Shown: positions 31,847-40,044 of the stretch, one piece after another | Layout: every line of letters begins with the position of its first letter | Numbering within the stretch: position 1 is the first letter of the stretch | Notes under the pieces: model-generated | Databases searched by the model: none | What the model was told of the DNA's origin: nothing | What the model saw: the letters and a program-made list of their open reading frames with translations, nothing else | Origin: a virus | Strand: one strand, 5' to 3' | IMG/VR virus record: IMGVR_UViG_3300042090_002485 | Span: 123,863 to 187,862 of that record | Length of the DNA stretch: 64,000 nucleotides | Position numbers and translations under genes: made by a program

Positions 31847-32815
31847 TCACCACCACATCAAGTAGATGAACCCTGGCCCGCCCGGCCCGCCCGCGCCACC
31901 CGTCCCGCCCGACGTGCCGCCGCCGCCGCCACCGCCGCCGCCGCCGCAACCCCACGCGCCTTGCCCGCCTGCGCCAGCAGCACCACTGACCTGCCCGCCG
32001 CCGCCGGTGCCGCCCATGCCCCCGAAGAGCTGTCCGGGAAAGTCAGCGTAGGTCCCCGCGAGCTGCGCGAGCGTGTTGACGTTGAACCCGGGATTACCGT
32101 TGTGCCCGACAGCGCCGCCAGCGATTTGCTGGACCAAGCCAAGCCCTGCCTGGTTGCCGCCGGCACCCGCAGTAGTCGACGAGCTGGCTCCGCCACCGCC
32201 CGTGCCTCCTGTGAAGGGCTGCCCGCCGCCACCCCAGCCGCCGTTGGCCCCTGCGGTACCTGTACTAGCACCACCCGACTTTCCGGTGTCACCGCTGATC
32301 GTGTTGTAGTAGAGCGCCCAGCCCAGATAGACCGGCAGCGGCGCGGTCATGACCCCGTTGGAGCCGCCCGTGCCCGCGGTCGTCGACGATCCACCGCCGC
32401 CGCCCGTGGCCGCTATTCCTGTCCAGAGGATAAGGTCTGCCGATGTTGTTGTGGGACCGTCGGAGAGATAGGACGCGATGCCGCTACTACCGGTCACGCC
32501 CGTGCTGCCCGCTGCGCCGCCGGCGCCGCCCGCGCCTGCGAGATAGTGGATCCGGCGCGGCAGAAAGCGCGTCGGTATACACATCGTCGCGAGACCGCCC
32601 GAGCCCCCACCGCCGCCGCCGCACGCCGCCGTCGCCGCGCCACTTGTAGCACCGCCGCCGCCACCGCCACCACCCGATGCGAGTGCTGCGAACAGCCATG
32701 ACGCGTTGCGCGGAATCACCAACGTCCGCCAGCCCGATGACGTCGCGGTCGCATAGCCTGGAACGAACAGGCTGTTCATTCGGCGCGGGCTGAACTTGTC
32801 GACGATGTCAAACAC
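31847..32815 (-). CDS. Glycine-rich tail-tip protein, copy 3
   Basis: 322 aa from GTG 32815. An N-terminal about 50-residue beta domain (WRTLVIPRNASWLFAALAS) is followed by glycine tracts and ends PGGPGFIYLMWW. Glycine-rich tips of this type in T-even-like adhesins form packed polyglycine helices that bind receptors. Paralogous to the two genes upstream. Confidence 0.75.
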   Translation of the reverse strand: MFDIVDKFSPRRMNSLFVPGYATATSSGWRTLVIPRNASWLFAALASGGGGGGGGATSGAATAACGGGGGGSGGLATMCIPTRFLPRRIHYLAGAGGAGGAAGSTGVTGSSGIASYLSDGPTTTSADLILWTGIAATGGGGGSSTTAGTGGSNGVMTAPLPVYLGWALYYNTISGDTGKSGGASTGTAGANGGWGGGGQPFTGGTGGGGASSSTTAGAGGNQAGLGLVQQIAGGAVGHNGNPGFNVNTLAQLAGTYADFPGQLFGGMGGTGGGGQVSGAAGAGGQGAWGCGGGGGGGGGGTSGGTGGAGGPGGPGFIYLMWW

Positions 32816-32818
32816 CGA

Positions 32819-33790
32819 TCACCACCAACACACGTAGATGAAGCCGGGGCCACCCGCGCCACTCTTGCCACCGGTGCCACCTGAGGTGCCGCCTGCGCCG
32901 CCGCCGCCTGCGCCGCCACAACCAAGCCCGCCTTGACCGCCAGCGCCACCGGTACCCGTCGCAACAGCGGCTCCGCCCGCGCCACCCGTGAAGGCGAACA
33001 GCTCCCATGGCCAATCGCCGATCTGGAGCCCCGCGCTGGCGGGGATGAACACGCCAGAATTGAACCCTTGGCTGCCTGCCTTGTTCACGTTCGAGATCAA
33101 GCCCGCCGCGACAGACGGGACTAGGCCCGCCCCTGTAATCGCCCCGCCACTTCCTTGCGTTGTCGACGTGTTGGTGCCGCCGCCGCCCGCCCCGCCCGAC
33201 ACGATGAGGCCAGCGCCACCCCAGGTCACGCCGGTACCGTTGGTTCCTGACGTCGTGCCGCCGCTCCCGCCTGCCTGGCCCGCGATCGCAGTGAACACAC
33301 CAAGCGTAGAGAACGCCGCGTTATTGCCTGTCGAGACGGTCTCAGCAACACCGGAGGAGCCTGCAGCGGTTCCGCCTCCAGCAGCTGCCGAACCGGAGAC
33401 AAGCACGATGTCGCTCGCGTTCGGACTCGAGGCGGGCTCCGCCGAGATGAACGAGCGAACGCCTGCGCTACCATTCGCACCAGCCGTTGCGGCAACACCA
33501 CCTGCGCCGGGCGAGAAGTACAACTCGCGCGGCAGGAACCGCGCTGGGATGAGAAGCGATGCAGACGCGCCTGACCCGCCCCCGCCGCCGCCGGTAGCTG
33601 CGACACCCGCCCCTTTCGTTTGCCCGCCACCACCGCTGGCACCGCCACCCTGAGTGACCAAGAACACCATGCTGGCGTTGCGGGGGACCAACCACGGTTC
33701 CCAACCCGTGGCGTTGGTGACCATGCCGCCAACGATCCACACCTGCTCGGTGACGCGCGGGTTGAAAGAAGGCTTGGCAGGAAATCCCAT
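32819..33790 (-). CDS. Glycine-rich tail-tip protein, copy 2
   Basis: 323 aa. Shares WxPWLVPRNASM, RFLPRELYFSPGAGG and the terminal GPGFIYVCWW with its two neighbours, with different loops between. Loops between glycine tracts would be the receptor-contacting parts. Confidence 0.75.
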   Translation of the reverse strand: MGFPAKPSFNPRVTEQVWIVGGMVTNATGWEPWLVPRNASMVFLVTQGGGASGGGGQTKGAGVAATGGGGGGSGASASLLIPARFLPRELYFSPGAGGVAATAGANGSAGVRSFISAEPASSPNASDIVLVSGSAAAGGGTAAGSSGVAETVSTGNNAAFSTLGVFTAIAGQAGGSGGTTSGTNGTGVTWGGAGLIVSGGAGGGGTNTSTTQGSGGAITGAGLVPSVAAGLISNVNKAGSQGFNSGVFIPASAGLQIGDWPWELFAFTGGAGGAAVATGTGGAGGQGGLGCGGAGGGGAGGTSGGTGGKSGAGGPGFIYVCWW

Positions 33791-33793
33791 GGG

Positions 33794-34768
33794 TCACCAG
33801 AACCACACGATGACGAATCCAGGGCCACCAGCGCCACCCGCGCCACCCGTCCCGCCCGACGTTCCCCCGCCTCCGCCTCCGCCGCCTCCGCCGCAACCCC
33901 ACGCGCCTTGCCCGCCACGCCCCGCGGTGCCGCTGGCTTTGCCTCCGCCGCCCGAACCGCCACTGAACGCAAAGATCTGATGCGGGAAGTCGCCGTGGAA
34001 GCTGGCCATGTCCATCTGGCAGTTCACGTTGAAGCCGGGGTTACCAGGGCTACCGCCCGCGGCGCCGCCCGCGATGGTGTTGACCAGACCTGCACCGGTG
34101 ATCGCGCCGCCCGCGCCGTTGGTCGTCGACGCGTTGCTACTGCCGCCCCCGGCGCCGCCGGAGAGCGGAGGCAGCGTCGTGCCTGAGCCGCCCCACACCT
34201 CTGCTGTTCCCGTACCACCCGACGTCGAACCTCCCGTGGTTCCTGATTGTCCAACGAGCGCCACCCAGAGGCCGAACTGGGAGAATGCGGTGAGTGCGCG
34301 CGTTGCCGCAGTCTCCGCGGCGCCACCGCTCGCCGAAGACGTGCTGCCCTGCGTGCCGCCCACGGCTGCCGCGGTGCCCGACACCAAAATGAGGTCGCCT
34401 GCGACCGTCGAGCCATTCTCCGCCGATACGAACGAACGCACACCGGCGTTGCCCACCGTTGCAGCGGCCGGCGCCGCGCCACCCGCACCCGCACCGACGT
34501 AGACCGTGCGTGGCAAGAAGCGCGTCGGGATGAGCAGATTTGCCACTGAGCCCGACCCACCGCCTCCAGCGCCCGTTCCGATCGTCGCAGCCGCGCTCGA
34601 TGCTCCGCCGCCGCCGCTTGCGCCGCCGCCGACGCAGAGCCATTGGCTCATCGAGACGTTGCGAGGAATCTCCCACGGGATCCAACCGCCGGCACCGGTA
34701 GCGAACATGCCGGGCCAAACCATCACCCCGCAGTTGCGAGGGTTCGCCGCGGCGAGGGCGCTGAACAC
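33794..34768 (-). CDS. Glycine-rich tail-tip protein, copy 1
   Basis: 324 aa from GTG 34768. WIPWEIPRNVSMSQWLCVGG, RFLPRTVYVGAGAGG and terminal GPGFVIVWFW align with copies 2 and 3. Three such genes in a row, spaced 3 bases apart, suggest alternative or co-assembled receptor-binding tips. Confidence 0.75.
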   Translation of the reverse strand: MFSALAAANPRNCGVMVWPGMFATGAGGWIPWEIPRNVSMSQWLCVGGGASGGGGASSAAATIGTGAGGGGSGSVANLLIPTRFLPRTVYVGAGAGGAAPAAATVGNAGVRSFVSAENGSTVAGDLILVSGTAAAVGGTQGSTSSASGGAAETAATRALTAFSQFGLWVALVGQSGTTGGSTSGGTGTAEVWGGSGTTLPPLSGGAGGGSSNASTTNGAGGAITGAGLVNTIAGGAAGGSPGNPGFNVNCQMDMASFHGDFPHQIFAFSGGSGGGGKASGTAGRGGQGAWGCGGGGGGGGGGTSGGTGGAGGAGGPGFVIVWFW

Positions 34769-34769
34769 C

Positions 34770-35222
34770 TTAGTAGTTCGCGCCGAACGTGGTTGCGCGC
34801 AGGTTCGTGTTGGCGTTGTTGACGACGTGCGAGGAAGCCGCGAGGTATTGCCCTGTGCCCAAGCGGAATCCGAGCGGGATGTCGTACCAGTTCGTCGCCG
34901 TCGTGGTCTGGTCCGCAGTGATCGCGGGCAACGCGATCTCGGCGATGAGCCAGCAGTTCGACGTCGACGACGACCCGGTGTTCGTCGTGGCGATGTAGAG
35001 CCGGAACACGGTCGCCGCCGTCGCCGTCGCCGCCGCGCTCGCCACCGCCATGATGCGCACCGCTTCGACGTAGGAGTCGTTGGCGCCTGCCGTGAACAGC
35101 ACGACCATCGACGTGCCGAACGTGCCGCCCGAGCCGTCGCTCGTGGTCAGCGCGGTGCCGCCGACCAACGCCGAGTTGATGTTCGACGCGACGCAGAACT
35201 GAGGCTGAACGTTCGCGGTCAT
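34770..35222 (-). CDS. Virion structural protein (beta-rich), 150 aa
   Basis: ATG with GGAG upstream. TANVQPQFCVASNINSALVG, VVLFTAGANDSYVEAVRIM and ATVFRLYIATTNTG give a jelly-roll-like pattern common in small phage decoration or tail proteins. First gene after the 35230 protein in the same operon. Confidence 0.65.
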   Translation of the reverse strand: MTANVQPQFCVASNINSALVGGTALTTSDGSGGTFGTSMVVLFTAGANDSYVEAVRIMAVASAAATATAATVFRLYIATTNTGSSSTSNCWLIAEIALPAITADQTTTATNWYDIPLGFRLGTGQYLAASSHVVNNANTNLRATTFGANY

Positions 35223-35229
35223 GAGGCTC

Positions 35230-35583
35230 CTACTGTGGCACCATCTTCATCGCGAACGCGATCGTCACGCCCTTGTCCGCGATGCTCGCGGCAGGAAAGT
35301 CGAGCGACACGGTGATCGTCGTCGAGAAGCTGACCGCCGAACCCGAGTTGCTCGACGACAGGATGACGTCACGCGACAGGGTCGTGCCGCTGTTGGTGAA
35401 GGTGCCGATGCCGACTTCCCAATCGCCGGCGGCATCGGTCAGCGTGTAGTAGACCGTCGCGTTCTGGGCCAGCGCGGATGTGAACGAGCGGAAGCCTGTC
35501 GTGGCGCCGGCGAGCGTCAGCGTCCCTGTACCCGCGGTGGATGAGGTCTCCTGAACACGGTCTGCATACATGAGCCCCGGCAC
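35230..35583 (-). CDS. Virion structural protein, 117 aa
   Basis: MYADRVQETSSTAGTGTLTL and NWEVGIGTF-like (DWEVGIGTFTNSGTTLSRDV) match a small beta protein found widely among tail-fibre genes. GTG 35583 or ATG 35571 could start it. The promoter motif lies directly upstream. Confidence 0.75.
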   Translation of the reverse strand: MPGLMYADRVQETSSTAGTGTLTLAGATTGFRSFTSALAQNATVYYTLTDAAGDWEVGIGTFTNSGTTLSRDVILSSSNSGSAVSFSTTITVSLDFPAASIADKGVTIAFAMKMVPQ

Positions 35584-35587
35584 GCTC

Positions 35588-35601
35588 AGGAATTATAGGG
35601 A
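35588..35601 (-). promoter_or_regulatory. Late-promoter-like motif A
   Basis: On the minus strand TCCCTATAATTCCT, with TATAAT at 35597-35592, 8 bases before GTG 35583. No -35 box is visible. It overlaps the stop codon of the endonuclease gene upstream. Confidence 0.55.
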
Positions 35602-36852
35602 CGGCTGCTGGACGCACCGCGTACAGAGGCCGCCACCCTTGTGCGGCCGCGCGGTCTCACCGCATCGCGTGCAGGCGTCGTACTTCCGCGACCAGCGCCC
35701 CTGGGACGCGAGCGTCGGGTTGCCGCGCAGCTTCGCGGCGGCGGACTTGCGGGCGCGCGTCTCGTCGGAATCTTTCGAGCCAAGGCGCGAGGGCTTCGGT
35801 GCAGCGAGGTTGGCGAGGCTGTTCGGGTGCCGAGCGCGACGACCGTCGACGTAGTCGGGCCCGCGCGCAGCGACTTCGGCGGCGCGCAGCTCCCGCGCGC
35901 GCTCGCGCGAGTAGCAACGCTCGCACTGCCCGTGGCCCTTGTGCGGCGAGTCGGTCTGCCCGCACTCGACGCAGTGCGCATGCTCGAGCGACCAGACGCC
36001 CATGGCTTCGCACGAGGTGGACTGGATCGGCGCGCGGCGGCCTTCGGCGTAGGCGCGCTTGAGGCCCTCGGAGATGGCAGTACGTTGTTCGTCGGGGAGG
36101 GGAGCGCCGCGGCGGGCGTCGGCGGAGGCGGCGATGGCACGGGCGTGGACTTCGGGCCCCCAGCCCTTCTTGAGGTTCTCGATGTTGCCTTCGCTGCCCT
36201 GCTTCGCTTCGCTGATCTTGCGCGCGTGCTCAACGTGCTGTTCGTCGGTCCAAGCGTCGTAGGTCGCTTGGATGGCGGCGGTGCGCCGAGCAAGCTCGTC
36301 GGGCGGGACAACACGGCCGAGGGCGTACTGATTACCGCGCATGCGCAGCGACTGGGCGGCGATCCACTCTGGCGGGCGTCGATACCCGAGTGCGTGCTTG
36401 TTCCCGCGCATGCGCTCGGCCGCGGCGACCTTCCACTCGTCGGAGTGGACCGTCCCCGCAGCGTGCTTGTTCCCGCGCATGCGCTCGGCGGCCGCAGCCT
36501 TCCACTCGTCAGTGTGCTTGTGGCCTCGTGCGGCCTGATTCCCGAACGAGAATCCGTCGCCTCCCGCGGTGAGGTTCGTGAGGGGCCAGTCTTCGCGATG
36601 ACCAAGTGCGATCCAGCGGATCTCGGCATCGTTCAACAAATCAGGATCGTCGACGACCTCGAGGATACGAATCTGAGGCGTACAACCCTCAGCGCGAAGT
36701 TGCTTGAGCCAGCGTGCCCGGTACGTATCATCGAGTGCGAGTCGTGATGGCTGCGCGTGTTGCGCGGGACGAATGAGTCCGCGACTCGACTTACCGATGT
36801 ACCGAACCTCCTCGGTACGTGGGTCAACCAGTGCGTAGATCAGATGCTTCAT
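35593..36852 (-). CDS. GIY-YIG homing-type endonuclease with NUMOD-like repeats
   Basis: 419 aa. LIYALVDPRTEEVRYIGKSS (residues 4-23) is the GIY-YIG core, followed by NLTAGGDG. Repeats of AAAERMRGNKHA type (about 100-180) resemble NUMOD3 DNA-binding motifs. Two zinc-knuckle-like elements, CVECGQTDSPHKGHGQCERC and CTRCGETARPHKGGGLCTRC, close the protein. It sits between two virion genes and leaves the downstream promoter intact, as expected for a mobile endonuclease. Confidence 0.85.
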   Translation of the reverse strand: MKHLIYALVDPRTEEVRYIGKSSRGLIRPAQHAQPSRLALDDTYRARWLKQLRAEGCTPQIRILEVVDDPDLLNDAEIRWIALGHREDWPLTNLTAGGDGFSFGNQAARGHKHTDEWKAAAAERMRGNKHAAGTVHSDEWKVAAAERMRGNKHALGYRRPPEWIAAQSLRMRGNQYALGRVVPPDELARRTAAIQATYDAWTDEQHVEHARKISEAKQGSEGNIENLKKGWGPEVHARAIAASADARRGAPLPDEQRTAISEGLKRAYAEGRRAPIQSTSCEAMGVWSLEHAHCVECGQTDSPHKGHGQCERCYSRERARELRAAEVAARGPDYVDGRRARHPNSLANLAAPKPSRLGSKDSDETRARKSAAAKLRGNPTLASQGRWSRKYDACTRCGETARPHKGGGLCTRCVQQPSL

Positions 36853-36923
36853 GCACCAAATCTACTATCAGTGGACTGTCTATTGGAATCAGTTTCGATT
36901 GATTCCAAGAAAGTTCAATGATT

Positions 36924-37799
36924 TCACCCAATTGTGATGGTGGCAGTGTTTTGGAGAGTGTCACCCGAAACCAACGTGGGTGAATTGGGTTCAGCGCTCT
37001 CGAACGGCATCACACCACCTGCAGTCGTGTTCACCGCGCCAAACTGCGCCTCGTTGGTGATCGTCTCAGTACCCGTTGCCGTCCACGTGTGGCTCAGCGT
37101 GTAGGTCGACGCGGCCGCGGTGTGCGCGTAGGTCCCGAGCGCGCGAGTAAAGCCATTGGAGGTCAGCTCACCGTTGAGCGTGGTGTCGGTGTTCGCCGGC
37201 GAGAACACGGTGGCGGAGACCGCCATGTACGGCGCCGGGAACTGGCCACATGTCAGCACGCAATAGCTGCACGTCGCGTTCGGCGTGGTCGCCGCGGCTC
37301 CGGTACCGGGGTTGTACCACTGGTCGATCGTGAGCACGGTGCCGCTGTTCGACACGATGACGCCGAACGCGATCGAGCCGGCACCCGAGCTGTTCGGGCC
37401 CGCGAACACCACCGAGCCCGCGAGTGCCTGGCCAGCGGTCGGGAACGACGCGCCCGAGTTGGTCAGCGTCGTGCCCGTGGTCGCCGTCGCGTTGCCCGAC
37501 GCGCTCGCGCCATAGAACATGTTCGGCCCGCCGCCAAGCGCCTTGCTCTCCCAGTCGCGACGATTGGTGTAGCCCGACGCCGCATCGGTGGTCAGGTTCG
37601 TGCGCCAGCCGACGTCACGATACTTGAGCCGGCCGCGCCGATCGCGGATCTCGAGGTGCCAGTGCGAGTGCGTCGCCGGCGCCTCCTTGCGCCGCGCGCG
37701 TGCGCGCGAGGCCTGCAAGACGGTGTGGCGTTTGGTACGCCCGCCGCCGACGGCGGGCGCAGTGTAGAGGATCTTGGCGGCAGAACCGGTGCGCGACAT
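36924..37799 (-). CDS. Virion structural protein, 291 aa
   Basis: A basic N-terminus (residues 1-45) precedes a beta- and Thr/Ser-rich body (TTDAASGYTNRRDW, GSIAFGVIVSNSGTVLTIDQW, NATCSYCVLTCGQF). The style is that of tail or baseplate proteins. It starts 3 bases after the 37803 gene, hence one operon. Confidence 0.65.
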   Translation of the reverse strand: MSRTGSAAKILYTAPAVGGGRTKRHTVLQASRARARRKEAPATHSHWHLEIRDRRGRLKYRDVGWRTNLTTDAASGYTNRRDWESKALGGGPNMFYGASASGNATATTGTTLTNSGASFPTAGQALAGSVVFAGPNSSGAGSIAFGVIVSNSGTVLTIDQWYNPGTGAAATTPNATCSYCVLTCGQFPAPYMAVSATVFSPANTDTTLNGELTSNGFTRALGTYAHTAAASTYTLSHTWTATGTETITNEAQFGAVNTTAGGVMPFESAEPNSPTLVSGDTLQNTATITIG

Positions 37800-37802
37800 C
37801 GC

Positions 37803-38309
37803 TCAGGCTCCCTTCTTGACGGCGGCAGCGTGCTGCATCGTGATGGCCGCGACGAGATCGCAGGGCTCGAGGTAACGCGCCAGCGCGGCTTCGGCCTCGG
37901 GCCCGGTAACGCTGCGCGCCTCGAGGCAGCTCTTGAGCAGCTCGGGCACGGGACCCGAGTCGGAGACCTCGACAGCCTTGTGGGTCTTGCCACCGACGGT
38001 GACTTCGCAGACGTGGCGGCGCGCGACGTGGTGCTGGGCCGACTGCCCGAGCAGATACATCACCGCGTCCTGGCGCGACAGCTCTGCGCCGACCGCGGTG
38101 CGCCCCGCGATGTAGTCGCAGAGCTGCACCTCAGTGATGCAGGTGTCGTGATGCGAAGGTTGCGTCTTCTCGACGCGGATCGCCCATCGACCATCGGCGA
38201 GCTTCTTGGCGCGCTTCTGGTCGACGTCCTTCTGCGTGATCTGCACGCCCGGGTGCAGTTCCGCGGGCTCCCAATCGAAGAAGCCCTTGACGCCGAACGT
38301 GATGACCAT
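37803..38309 (-). CDS. Phage protein of structural operon, 168 aa
   Basis: ATG 38309 fits the adjacent motif B; a longer frame upstream is ignored. MVITFGVKGFFDWEPAELHP is followed by mixed alpha/beta sequence and a helical C-terminus (VPELLKSCLEARS, AEAALARYLEP). Function unknown. Confidence 0.7.
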   Translation of the reverse strand: MVITFGVKGFFDWEPAELHPGVQITQKDVDQKRAKKLADGRWAIRVEKTQPSHHDTCITEVQLCDYIAGRTAVGAELSRQDAVMYLLGQSAQHHVARRHVCEVTVGGKTHKAVEVSDSGPVPELLKSCLEARSVTGPEAEAALARYLEPCDLVAAITMQHAAAVKKGA

Positions 38310-38313
38310 GCCG

Positions 38314-38323
38314 GAATTATAGG
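38314..38323 (-). promoter_or_regulatory. Late-promoter-like motif B
   Basis: Minus strand CCTATAATTC, with TATAAT (38321-38316) exactly 6 bases before ATG 38309. A start site 7 bases past the hexamer would be the A of ATG, that is, a leaderless mRNA. Confidence 0.55.
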
Positions 38324-38354
38324 AAGCGGGTCGCAGAACCCCTTGGAGGCCCAG

Positions 38355-38597
38355 ATGAAGCTCAACGACGCCCGCGCAGCCTTCGACGCCCGCCCATGTC
38401 GTGTGACAGCTGCGCAGTTCCGCCGCGCAGCGCGGCAGGCCTACGCAAATGACGGCCTGACCGATGACCAGGTGCTGATGGTCTTCGAAGAGACTGAAGA
38501 CTACGTTCGCCCGAGCGCGTGGTGGTTGCGCCTGGTCGACTACGGTGCTGACACGGTCACGTCTCCGTCCATCCGAGCACAACACCACCCGCGCTGA
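38355..38597 (+). CDS. Small plus-strand protein in minus-strand block, 80 aa
   Basis: ATG 38355 has TTGGAGG 5 bases upstream. LNDARAAFDARPCRVTAAQF and EETEDYVRPSAWWLRLVD look like a real helical protein. It is divergent from 37803 and overlaps the end of the minus-strand gene at 38557. Confidence 0.55.
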   Translation: MKLNDARAAFDARPCRVTAAQFRRAARQAYANDGLTDDQVLMVFEETEDYVRPSAWWLRLVDYGADTVTSPSIRAQHHPR

Positions 38598-39078
38598 TAG
38601 CGATCCCCATCGACGGCGGCGCGCCGGCCGCGATGGTCGCGTGAAGCACCAAGAAGTCGCCCGCGTCGAAGTCGTAGCCCCGGTAGGGCGCTCCTGACGT
38701 GCTTGAGTCGAGCGACTTGGGTCGTGCTGCCCAGAACTGGCCAAACGGCACGCAGCCCGTCTCGTCAGCAGGGACCGCCGGCGCGGCGTACTCCCACGAC
38801 GCGGGGTTCACCGAGCGCACCCAGATGTTCGATAGGACGCCTTGGCGGTACGCGACGAGATTGAACAACGTGTTGTCGGGACCCGGCCTGCCGACGTGGA
38901 TACGCAACCACTTCTCAAACGACCTGCGTATCGTCTTGCGAGAGGACAAGAGCGGGTACGACGCGTCGACGATAGGATCGTCGTGGAACTTGAAACGTAG
39001 TTCAGAGCTGGTCTTGTCCGTCTGGGTCGGAGAACCCACCGGACCATTCCACTCCATCAGCTTGATGACTGCGCTCAC
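38557..39078 (-). CDS. Virion-operon protein, 173 aa
   Basis: GTG 39078 overlaps the upstream stop (GTGA). SSELRFKFHDDPIVDASYP, LFNLVAYRQGVLSNIWVRSV and a Gly-rich beta C-terminus suggest a structural protein. No family recognised. Confidence 0.65.
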   Translation of the reverse strand: MSAVIKLMEWNGPVGSPTQTDKTSSELRFKFHDDPIVDASYPLLSSRKTIRRSFEKWLRIHVGRPGPDNTLFNLVAYRQGVLSNIWVRSVNPASWEYAAPAVPADETGCVPFGQFWAARPKSLDSSTSGAPYRGYDFDAGDFLVLHATIAAGAPPSMGIAISAGGVVLGWTET

Positions 39079-39752
39079 GCAAAAAACGGCGTTGAGACGT
39101 CCGGTCCGTATTCGTAGGGCTTGCAGTAGTACGCCACGTATGTGAACCCGGTCGGCACCAGCACGGGTGCGGTCCAAGCTCCACCTCGTGTGGTAGTCGT
39201 CGTCCCAACTGGGGACGATAGGTTGCCTGCTTGATAGTCGCTGAGCAGATAGACGCGGACCTGCGCATTGTCGATGCCACACCCGCCCGGGGTCTGGTAG
39301 AGCAATGAGCCGTGCAGCGGATAGTCCTGGTTGACCGCGACGGTCGACGGGAACACCGGTGGTGCCGGTGCTGCACTGCCCCCAGCGTTGACGTCGACCG
39401 GCGTCCAGTTCACCGGCAGCAGCACTTCGCCATCGGCGAGCGTCAACTGCAACTGCCAGAAGTAGAGCGTGCCGATGGTCAGCGTGTTGGTGTCAGCGAC
39501 GAGGAAGTTGACGGTGACGGTCGACCGGAACACGTCGATGGTGACGTGCGTCGGGTCGGCGCTGGTGAACACCAGCGTGTCGCTGTCGACGTTGGGGTCG
39601 AGGCGGACAAGCACCTGCGCGATGGCGCCCTGCAGCTTGTAGCGGGACAGCGGATAGCCGTAGCGGTCGGTGAGGTCGACGGTGAAGCTCGACGACGTCC
39701 CCGGGACGAGGGAGAGGGTGTTCGACGGCGGGGGTGGGGCAGGGGCGACCAC
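39075..39752 (-). CDS. Baseplate/tail-like protein, 225 aa
   Basis: GTG start. FTVDLTDRYGYPLSRYKLQG, LVFTSADPTHVTIDVF and TLYFWQLQLTLADGEVLLPV match the N-terminal beta domain seen in baseplate upper-type proteins. A second beta domain (VYLLSDYQAGN, FTYVAYYCKPYEYG) follows. Confidence 0.65.
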   Translation of the reverse strand: MVAPAPPPPSNTLSLVPGTSSSFTVDLTDRYGYPLSRYKLQGAIAQVLVRLDPNVDSDTLVFTSADPTHVTIDVFRSTVTVNFLVADTNTLTIGTLYFWQLQLTLADGEVLLPVNWTPVDVNAGGSAAPAPPVFPSTVAVNQDYPLHGSLLYQTPGGCGIDNAQVRVYLLSDYQAGNLSSPVGTTTTTRGGAWTAPVLVPTGFTYVAYYCKPYEYGPDVSTPFFA

Positions 39753-39756
39753 GGGT

Positions 39757-39766
39757 GAAGTATAGG
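39757..39766 (-). promoter_or_regulatory. Late-promoter-like motif C
   Basis: Minus strand CCTATACTTC, with TATACT (39764-39759) exactly 6 bases before GTG 39752. Same geometry as motif B. Confidence 0.5.
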
Positions 39767-39828
39767 AGCCGTGTGCTAGCGCAGCCTCGTTCGCGGCGAT
39801 CGGCGCCCGCGTGGGTGCTTAGTGTTGC

Positions 39829-40044
39829 TCACGTGTCGTACCTGAAGCAGTCCTCGCCCGCGCGCGGCAGTCGCAGCGTCGAGTCGGCGTCCATCTGGAT
39901 CTTCTTGTCCGCCCACAAGTTGTAGATCGCGTCCTCGGCGCTGCGCAGCGGCATGCCCGTCTTGAAGGCGTAGGCGCGCCAGCGCAGGCCGGGCTCGGAG
40001 GCGATGGCGGCGAGCAGGCGTTCTTCGTCGGATGCGGGGATCAC
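39829..40044 (-). CDS. Winged-helix-like small protein, 71 aa
   Basis: GTG overlapping the upstream TGA. EERLLAAIASEPGLRWRAYA and RSAEDAIYNLWADKKIQMD read as a winged helix. Follows the Myb-like gene in one operon and may be a co-regulator. Confidence 0.6.
   Translation of the reverse strand: MIPASDEERLLAAIASEPGLRWRAYAFKTGMPLRSAEDAIYNLWADKKIQMDADSTLRLPRAGEDCFRYDT

Noticed and set aside
31866-34502. Proline-rich plus-strand frames
   Set aside because: They are complements of glycine tracts (GGN to NCC), not real proteins.
35641-36747. 368-codon plus-strand frame opposite the GIY-YIG gene
   Set aside because: The minus-strand protein has a clear nuclease core and repeats; the plus frame has none.
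37089-38597. 502-codon plus-strand frame
   Set aside because: Only the last 80 codons (from 38355) have a ribosome site and normal composition; the rest is antisense to virion genes.
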